From: Rhododendron vialii
Taxonomy: Eukaryota > Streptophyta > Magnoliopsida > Ericales > Ericaceae
Length of the DNA stretch: 64,000 nucleotides
Direction of reading: 5' to 3'
Assembly (NCBI RefSeq): GCF_030253575.1
Contig: NC_080566.1
Coordinates: forward strand, 13,610,501 to 13,674,500
A model generated the notes under the pieces. That model saw only the letters and a program-made list of their open reading frames with translations, did not search any database and was not told the DNA's origin. Below, in pieces: positions 56,944-64,000 of this stretch. Position numbers and translations under genes: made by a program. Each line of letters begins with the position of its first letter. The stretch's first letter is position 1.

Positions 56944-58200
56944 TGTATCACGCAAAATTCGAGTCTACAAAAAAGACGGAAAGATGCTAAATAAGTTAAT
57001 TTTATTAATTTGAGAAATTTAGGGTGACAATCTCTGATACAATTTTCAAAGAAAATTAATCCTCTGATTCTTCTCTTCGGTTGTTGAAATGAGGGCTCGA
57101 CAGCTTAATCTCGATTTGAACGGCGATATCTTCTGCGGTCTTTGCTAAGATGACGGCGAATTTGACAGGCTTTGACTTGAAGGTTTTGAAGCTTCTTCTC
57201 AAGTTGAATTGCTTGATCTTCTCAACCTTCTCCTTCTCCAATTTAGGTGAAAAAGATGACGGATTTGTGGATATTGACTTGAAGGCTTTGGAGCTTCTTC
57301 TCAAGTCGGTATTTGAGGTCTTCTTCGATTTGGTTAAAGGAGATGCGGATTTGCAGATGTTGATTTGAGAGCTTTAGAGCTTGGTCTCAAATCGGTATTT
57401 GAGATCTTCTTCAATTTGGTTGAAGGAGACTAATGATTTGTGGACTTGGCTTGAACATTCTTCAGGACTTGGATCGATGCTTTGAACTGAAGAGCGTCTG
57501 GCTTGATGTGGACTTGAAAGATTCTGAAGGGCCTTCGCAGCTGTGGTTTTCAGAACTCCGGAAGCTTGGAGATTTGACTTAATGTTTTTCGAAACTTTGA
57601 TCTGGAGAACCTTCTTATTTGATGTGAACTTGACTTGAATGTTCTTCGAAGCTTTGAAGTTTTGATTTGAAGGACCTTCTTGTTGGATGCACATTTGAAG
57701 AATTCTGAAGGTTTGAGGGCTTTGATCTTCAGAACTCTGGAGCTTGTATGCTTCAATGTGTAGATTGGAAAAATATGAAAAGAAGCACCTCTATTTATAA
57801 GGATGTGGGATGGAGACTCCAACCCTAACCTTCCATATTAATCCCTTTAATTATTTCCTTTATTAAAAATGAATAATAATTATTTGATAATTACCTTTTC
57901 TTTTCCTTTTATTTTAGAAAAAGGTAATTATATATAAAGAGATATATTATTATTCACCAAGTAGCCTAATTTGACTAGCCGGACTTGATAAAATAATAAT
58001 TGTGTCATTTTGACATGTGGCACTATTTGATTGGTCCGTTTACATGTCTCTGATTTTTTACCACGGACACTTGGCATCACTTGATTGGCCCATCCATGAA
58101 ATTTTGACTTATAGGCACTTGGCGACATTTCATTGGCCAATTTGTATGCCCTAGCAACACATGGCGATTTGTGATAGGTTAAAATTTTTACATGCCTACA
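56944..58200 (-). mobile_element. Solo LTR, minus orientation, duplication GTGGG
   Basis: On the minus strand it starts TGTAGGCATG and ends GCGTGATACA; GTGGG flanks both sides (56939-56943, 58201-58205). The promoter is readable: degenerate CCAAT-bearing repeats (58010-58170, GGCACTT...ATTGGCC form on the plus strand) lie upstream of TATAAATA (minus, 57792-57799). Downstream are repeats of about 100 bp built on GACTTGAAGGCTTTGGAGC (57150-57720). Confidence 0.87.
57792..57799 (-). promoter_or_regulatory. LTR TATA box
   Basis: The minus strand reads CCTTATAAATAGAGG, a strong plant TATA box inside the solo LTR, directed leftward. Confidence 0.7.
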
Positions 58201-58205
58201 GTGGG

Positions 58206-58720
58206 TTTGGCACTTCGGCTGTCGCGCCAAGCAATGTTACACATTATAATCGATCATGTATCATGTTCGGCCTTATGCACTCTCATGTGGTGCTACCGAC
58301 CTGGCTATGTGTCTCGTACGTGGTCGGGGTTATCTTCTATGATGCACCCTTGCGTGGTGTCAAACATTCTTCCACGGGCGTATTTCCTTTTGTTCGGGAA
58401 GACCTCTCTACACCATTCTCTCACATTGTCGTGGACTTTGTCCCTCCGGCTGTATCTTTCAACTTTTGGTTGAAATCCCTTTCCTTATCCCTAATAAATT
58501 GTTACTTTCGCCAACCAAATAAAAAAAAATTGGTCCAAGCTAGGTTTTTTCTTCCTTTTTTTTTCCAAAGAAGACATAGTTCGTGTTTATGGGATCCACC
58601 CTTATGTGTATATATGTTACTTACGAGTGACCTGTGTTTTATGTATAGTTGTTTAGTATTATTTTATACTACTCCTGTCTCCTAACTAGTACTTTGAAAA
58701 CTCCAACGTACGAGATACTA
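58206..58720. other. Intergenic, no gene recognised
   Basis: A stop-free plus frame of about 170 codons crosses this stretch but resembles no family I know and has no supporting splice or start context. Confidence 0.4.
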
Positions 58721-58728
58721 TATAGCCT

Positions 58729-58736
58729 ATAAATAC
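58729..58736 (+). promoter_or_regulatory. TATA box of the GASA gene
   Basis: CCTATAAATACCC lies about 145 bp upstream of the ATG at 58881, a normal distance for a plant promoter. Confidence 0.7.
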
Positions 58737-58880
58737 CCACGTAAATTAAGCCCCCCAAAGAATCCATTACCACCTTGAATATCAGTCCAACAAAATCTCC
58801 CACTCCTATCTAGTAGTTCACTTCGACCTTCGCTATTATACAAACAACAGTCCTTTCTAGCTACTCTCTTATCTCGAAAT

Positions 58881-58969
58881 ATGAAGCCCGTTTCTGCAAC
58901 TCTGCTGATTGTTTCGCTTCTTCTTACCTCATCTCTCCTCAGAACCACCGCGGCTCAGGCTGATACAAG

Positions 58970-59012
<43 letters not shown>

Positions 59013-59638
59013 GTACATTTATATGTTAAGATAATACAAGTCACAGATTGGTTAGTATGAACTATGAAATGGGTGATCATTTAATGTAGTGCATGGAATT
59101 TCTCCACTGAAATTCACACTTGTTTTTAAAAATCACTACAGTGTCTATGTTTATGTATGACCTATAAAGCTAGCTTGTTTTTGAAAGGGTTTGGTTTCTC
59201 TAGAAGGGTTGTGCATACATATGTCCAGACATGTCCGTTGCACGTGGATTTCACATAATAATACAGAGCCCTCACGTATCGGACGGTTCCAAATAAATCC
59301 ATATCAAAATCTGTACCGTAGGCAGCATTCCTCCGTTTTTAAACTATCTAGCTCATACAGTTACCAAAGAGAATCAATTCCCTCCACAATTAACATGAGT
59401 GATTTTTTATGTGTGTTTTTTCTGATTGATTAATTATTGTTTGGGTATAGGTTATCCTTGCAATTCCAAGTGCCAGGACAGGTGCGCCTTGGCTGGAGAG
59501 AAAAAGCGTTGCCTGGATTACTGCGGGATTTGTTGCCAAATATGCAAATGTGTGCCTCCGGGTACGTCCGGAAACAAGTCAGAGTGCCCTTGCTACGGAG
59601 GCTTGCGCAACTCCAAGGACACCTCCAAGTGCCCTTAG
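58881..59638 (+). CDS. Snakin/GASA cysteine-rich peptide
   Basis: The gene encodes a secreted 91-residue peptide of the gibberellic acid-stimulated (GASA/snakin) family, which acts in the apoplast in growth and defence. Exon 1 (58881-58968) gives the signal peptide [20 protein letters not shown] followed by RTTAAQADT. The intron 58969-59450 (GTGCAT...TATAG) contains a CT repeat just after the donor. Exon 2 (59451-59638) gives [40 protein letters not shown] and [20 protein letters not shown] with a final P. All 12 cysteines of the family are present in the expected order, including CGxCC and the KCP end. The stretch between signal peptide and Cys domain is very short. A TATA box lies at 58729. 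No break is seen, so the gene is likely functional. Confidence 0.92.
58977..59008 (+). repeat. (CT)n in the GASA intron
   Basis: About 16 CT units starting 8 bases after the splice donor. Confidence 0.93.
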
Positions 59639-60255
59639 AGAGAGAGAGAGAGAGAAATAAATGAATAAAAGCAAAATGCCCCAAGATCTGATCATTTCCC
59701 TAGCTCTCTGTTCTGTAAGACTGTAACTTTCGGTTTTTTTTTTTTTGATCCGCGACTGTAACTTTTTGTTACTTTTGACTTTTTAGCAAATATCAAAAGC
59801 AAGTAGTGTAATCCTACAAGCTAAGTCAAAGCTAGCATGCCTGAGTAGATCAACACTATATATTTGTTTTCCAAGTTTGTATGTATTGTGATTCTAGTTA
59901 ACTTGTGTAAGATTTGGGGTTCAAAATGTACTTTCGGTGGTTGTAGGTATAATTTCAAATTATTCTCATCTTTCTTCTTACTTCTTACCGCCTCTAACTA
60001 TGGATACACCATGCCTATCAAAAAAAAAAACTATGGATACACCATTTGGTGTACGTACACTAAATAAGGTCTTGAAAGGGCTCATGGTCATGGAGATGCT
60101 CTTATGTGGATGCATGCAAACTAGGATATACGTTGAGGGTTGCGTTGGGCAATCTAACAGATCTGGTAAGTGCAGTCACCAAATGCCTCTATGAATTACA
60201 AGAACATGAAACTCATGCTCCAGTAAGTCCAAGGGGGAAAATGTTGAGGTAATCG

Positions 60256-60306
<51 letters not shown>

Positions 60307-61888
60307 GTTGAAGGAGACAGAGAGAGAGAGGTTGAAGCCTTGTCTGCAGGGAGTAGTAGGCCCAAGTCATATGCTGGTGACTGAGTCGTGCGACCTGGGA
60401 AACCGCTTCAAAGGTTTCAGCTAGAGATCTCAATCAGTAGCATGGGAGGCCTTCACCATCTTAAGTCGTATGGGGCTTTCCGGCTTTGTACAAGTCCTAT
60501 AGGGCTTGGTATGAGGGATTGTTATTATTCTAAGTAGTTCACTCTCAATATAAGATCAAGGTATGAGGGATTGTTATTATTCTAGGTAGTTCACTCTCAA
60601 TATAAGATCAAAATCGATCTCAGGCCTAACCTTTTGGTGCACAAGTCATGAGATGATGTCTTGGGCTCAAACCTCCAAGTCGCAATGCTCTAATAGTCTC
60701 GAGGTGATATTTGACCTTGCTCCCAACTAAAGTAGTGTCATTTTCATTAAGTGGAGAAGGTTCTCAAAAGGACCAAGCAACTACACAAACGAATGCTGGA
60801 CTTGTATTTGGATAGGGCATTTCCGTCCTTGGTTGATTTATGTTGCTAAGATGTCACTCACAGGAACCAAGCAAGCTTGGGCGACCAGATGATAGATGCT
60901 TGAGGCCGAGGGCCACAATCAATTCAGAGAGTAACCCTTATGCTTAATGGAGATACTGTTGTCTTAAAACCACAAAAAGTTAGTCGAGTTAGAATATGGC
61001 AACAACTAAATGACTTTCCTCCTGAAAACTTAACTTCAGAGCTCTGAAGTTTGTCGAAATGCACGCAAACTAATTCGGACACCCTATTATCCTAAAAAGA
61101 AGAGATGATGACTCATGGGTGGCTTGACAAGTGTCACCTTGTTATGTTGACAGCCAATGTATTGTTGTGACCACTTCATGGAGACATGGCAAAGTTCAAA
61201 TAGGTTGAGGCCAACCAACAAGAAGAGAGGTAATGTAGCAGCTCCGCAGAAGTAAAACGAGGGCGAGCCGTATCCATGTTCCTGCAGAACACATAGGATT
61301 TCCATCTGCAGAGGCAAATCCACACCCTACTACGTCACATAATTCGCATGCGTGTGAGGGAGTGCGACCGTGTAAGCGTCTTTGAAAAATATCCCAAATT
61401 ACTAAAATATACGAAAGCGGGAATTGAGAACGCGAGTGCAGAGCGAGAATTTAGAGCAAGAGCAGAGCGCATACTTAAAACAATGGTAAAGCACTCCAAC
61501 AAAAACAATGGTAAGTCACAGGCTTCCATTAAGAGTACATATAGAGTAACAACAGCCACCACAACCAAAGAGAATACAAAGATGAGAGGCGTATAACATC
61601 AATAGAAAAAATTGATACATTTTTCAGTTGTCAATGCCAAAAACAACAATACACAAGGCTCTCAAAGACTAGACTTACAGGTATATTTTATGTGTATACA
61701 TATTTTTTCCCAGGTTCACAACGAAGACCATGACGAAAGATCTAAACAGCCTCCATAAATAGTTTCTGTTTTTTTAAATTCTTCTCACTTCACAAATCAA
61801 GAAAATTCAAAGAAATAGGGCGTTAAGCACTATCTAAAACATCAGATTTACACACTATCTCTTAGATACAACATACAGGGATTTTTGG
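59639..61888. other. Intergenic between GASA and PUB4-like genes
   Basis: A GA microsatellite runs 60260-60302. A 52-bp unit (GGTATGAGGGATTGTTATTA...) is tandemly duplicated at 60508-60611 with one difference (CTAAG/CTAGG). No gene is recognised; a minus-strand frame at 61087-61323 has no known domain. Confidence 0.5.
60508..60611 (+). repeat. 52-bp tandem duplication
   Basis: Two adjacent copies start at 60508 and 60560 and differ at one base, so the event is recent. Confidence 0.95.
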
Positions 61889-64000
61889 TCAGCCCCTCCC
61901 AGCATTACCATGCCGTTGGTTCCTAAAGTAGCTAAGAAGAGCTTGAGCCTGCAACCAACCAAAAACTCATTACAATAGGTCTCCATAGATTATGCATGAA
62001 TTTGTTTTCATTTTCCATGTTTTCCGTTTGTCTCTCGAACTTTCAGAAACAACCCAAGAAAAAAGACAAAAAAAGTCATAATTTTCAATATCGTTTTCCC
62101 ATTGTTCAAATAATTATCCCGAAATTGGAAACAGCTTTTTGGGGTGTCTTGAAGAGTGCATTGTCCAAAAGCATTCCGCAAAATAGTTTTCATAAATAGT
62201 TCGCCCAACAAGTTTTCTGCGGTTTCGGAAGCAAACCAAAAATTTAGTTTGCAATCATTCACCAACTCGATATCATGCTCCCTTTGTACGAATTTTCCCA
62301 AAACTAGTTTTCTGAAATAGTTAGTTTAATAAAGTTCTCTCTATCTTGCACAAGATGGAAACGAAGAGTGAAATAATTTCGAACACACGCGCCAGTTTAT
62401 TATTGTTTGTTCGATATCATTTCAAGAAAAAGGCAATGGAAAACTTGTTGGGCAAATTGTTTTCCATAAGTGTTTCCAAGAATGTTTCAGGTACCACCCC
62501 AGCTCTTAGAAGGCACTTTTCAATGTGTGAATGTCCATTTCAAAAAAAAAAAAAAAAAGGAATTTGTGTAACAATACTATTTGCCAATGCGTATATCGGT
62601 GTTTTTGAGCTTTCCAGGGGTGTCTTAATTATTGATTTTTTCATACCACAGAGAGCCTTACCTTTTCTTTGGCTCGCGGGGTGCCTGACTGCGACAAAGC
62701 CACTAAAGGGGGAACAGCTCCTTCCTGAAGCACCATACTACAGAACCTATTGCTGTTTGTGCAAAGATGTAGAAGAGCAGCAGCTGCATTCTCTTTCCCT
62801 CTGGCAGAACCCAACTCAACAACCTCAACCAGAACCGGAATCCCTCCCTCCTGACCAATAGCAGTCCTCCCCTCCTGAATAGTAGCCAGATTAGCCAAAA
62901 CAGCCACTGCCTTGTCCACCATCCCGGCAGCCGGATCCATCAACTCCACAAGGTGTCTCACAGCTCCCGCCTGCACAATCCGGCCCTTGTTTTCATGAAA
63001 TATTGACAAATTAAACAAAGCTGTTGCCGCGTCTTTCTTCCCCCTTGGAGTTCCGTTTCCCAATAAATCAACCAAAGGTCCAATTGCTCCTGACCTTCCG
63101 ATCCTAACCTTGTTGTCCTCAATGACTGAGAGGCTAAAAAGGGTGGCAGCAGAATTCTCCTTAGCCTCTGGGCTACCCGTCTCCAGAACATGAATCAGCG
63201 GCTCAATTGCACCTGCATGGGCAATAGCACTTTTGTTGTTGTCGTTTATCGACAAATTGAGAAGCGCTGTGACAGCATTTTCCTGAACCATTGCATCGGT
63301 CGAACGGAGTAGATCGACCAACAAGGCGATGGCCCCACAGCTAGCAATTACGATTCTGTTATCCATGTTATGCTTTGCAAGTAGCCTAATATGAACGGCG
63401 GCATTCCTCTGTGCATCAAGCGAAGTGCTCCTTAAGTCCTCAACAAGGTTCCTGACTTCGGCTTCAACTCCAGAAAGATCGGGCCTTATTTCAGTGGGAG
63501 AAGAAACTATCCGGGAAACAAGCCTATCAGAAGGGCGGCGCCACAAGGGTTGGCTTCGAGTTCTTGTTTCCAATCGTGGAGGCAACTCGGTGTCTGCCTG
63601 TGGTGTAGTAGTCAAGGTCGTAGCAGATTGTGACTCCGATGTCAGCTCTCCAGAAGCGTTGCTACTAACTTCGTTGCCATCGGCCAACATTTCTTGTGAC
63701 ATATTTAAGTTAGAAAGTACGCTAGAAGCTGAGGCAGATCGATTATGACCCTCAGATGATTGTCCATTATCCCAGCTAGCCCTAGCATGATCTGTTGTCT
63801 GTGGTAAAGTGGGGGGTTGGCTAGCTGACACCAAACTTTGCTTTATTGCATTAGTCATTTCTCCGGAACGTGAGATTCTCGGGATATCCAAACCATGCCC
63901 ATTTCCAGAAACAGAAGGAAGAGCACCTTCTGAAGACGAACGGGGATGTGATGGTGAAATTCGCTGTAGGCGGGTCCCACAAGAAGCAATTAGGTTTACT
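61889..64000 (-). CDS. PUB4: PUB4-like U-box/ARM E3 ubiquitin ligase, 3' part
   Basis: This is the C-terminal part of a plant U-box E3 ubiquitin ligase with armadillo repeats. The last exon (61889-61948) encodes AQALLSYFRNQRHGNAGRG and a stop, the highly conserved PUB4 ending. The intron 61949-62661 is GT-AG, phase 0 (AAAG|GTAAGG donor, CAG|GCTC acceptor on the minus strand). The preceding exon (62662-64000) continues past the window edge. It starts with a Ser-rich linker (SEGHNRSASASSVLSNL, SESQSATTLTTTP), then SPTEIRPDLSGVEAEVRNLV opens the ARM domain. ARM repeats follow (AIALLVDLLRSTDAMVQENA, AIEPLIHVLETGSPEAKENS, AIGPLVDLLGNGTPRGKKDA, AVRHLVELMDPAAGMVDKAV, GIPVLVEVVELGSARGKENA, AVPPLVALSQSGTPRAKEK). 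The U-box would lie upstream, outside the window. The visible frame is intact. Confidence 0.92.

Noticed and set aside
58161..58685. Plus frame of 174 codons
   Set aside because: It resembles no family I know, starts inside a solo LTR edge and has low-complexity ends; chance is more likely.
61087..61323. Minus-strand frame of 78 codons near the PUB4-like gene
   Set aside because: No domain, no splice context and no conserved motif.

Overview
The window is nuclear DNA from a flowering plant with a repeat-rich genome. The evidence is spliced genes with GT-AG introns, plant-only families (a KAI2-type karrikin receptor, a lysine-rich arabinogalactan protein, a snakin/GASA peptide, a PUB4-type U-box/ARM ubiquitin ligase), CT-rich 5' leaders, and plant transposons of nearly every class. 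It reads as a eudicot. I cannot name the species; an Ericales-like genome is only a guess.

Genes: (1) 6471-7790, last exon of a KAI2-like alpha/beta hydrolase, broken by a hAT element that itself carries a second element. (2) 17623-20224, two-exon lysine-rich AGP with a GPI signal. (3) 22999-23310, broken FHA-domain fragment. (4) 45171-52152, eight-exon LRR plus WD40 protein. (5) 58881-59638, two-exon GASA/snakin peptide with 12 cysteines. (6) 61889-64000 minus strand, 3' part of a PUB4-like gene that runs off the window. They share no pathway or operon; they are ordinary single genes separated by transposon deposits.

Layout: 1-5523 is a decayed Ty3/gypsy element with a copia solo LTR nested in it. 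5524-7790 holds hAT elements and the KAI2 fragment. 7791-17500 carries LINE ends, a Helitron, a tandem repeat and foldback elements. 17623-22800 is the AGP gene amid foldback MITEs. 23000-28320 has the FHA fragment, a solo LTR and MITEs. 28850-39270 is a nested stack: one copia gag reading frame interrupted by four independent insertions, the largest being a 7.7 kb gypsy unit that itself contains a truncated gypsy element, a solo LTR and a poly-A retroposon. 39271-44850 has a LINE remnant, MITEs and a SINE. 45171-52152 is the LRR-WD40 gene. 53200-58200 has MITEs and two solo LTRs. 58700-64000 holds the GASA and PUB4 genes.

Two things stand out. First, almost every LTR element is a solo LTR with a 5-bp target duplication (seven cases), which points to strong LTR-LTR recombination. 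Second, three LTRs with different sequences each carry 10-16 bp palindromes arranged in pairs whose starts lie about 18-23 bp apart, roughly two helical turns. The palindrome differs between elements but is the same within each one. I know of no described function for this arrangement; it is my main candidate for something undescribed.
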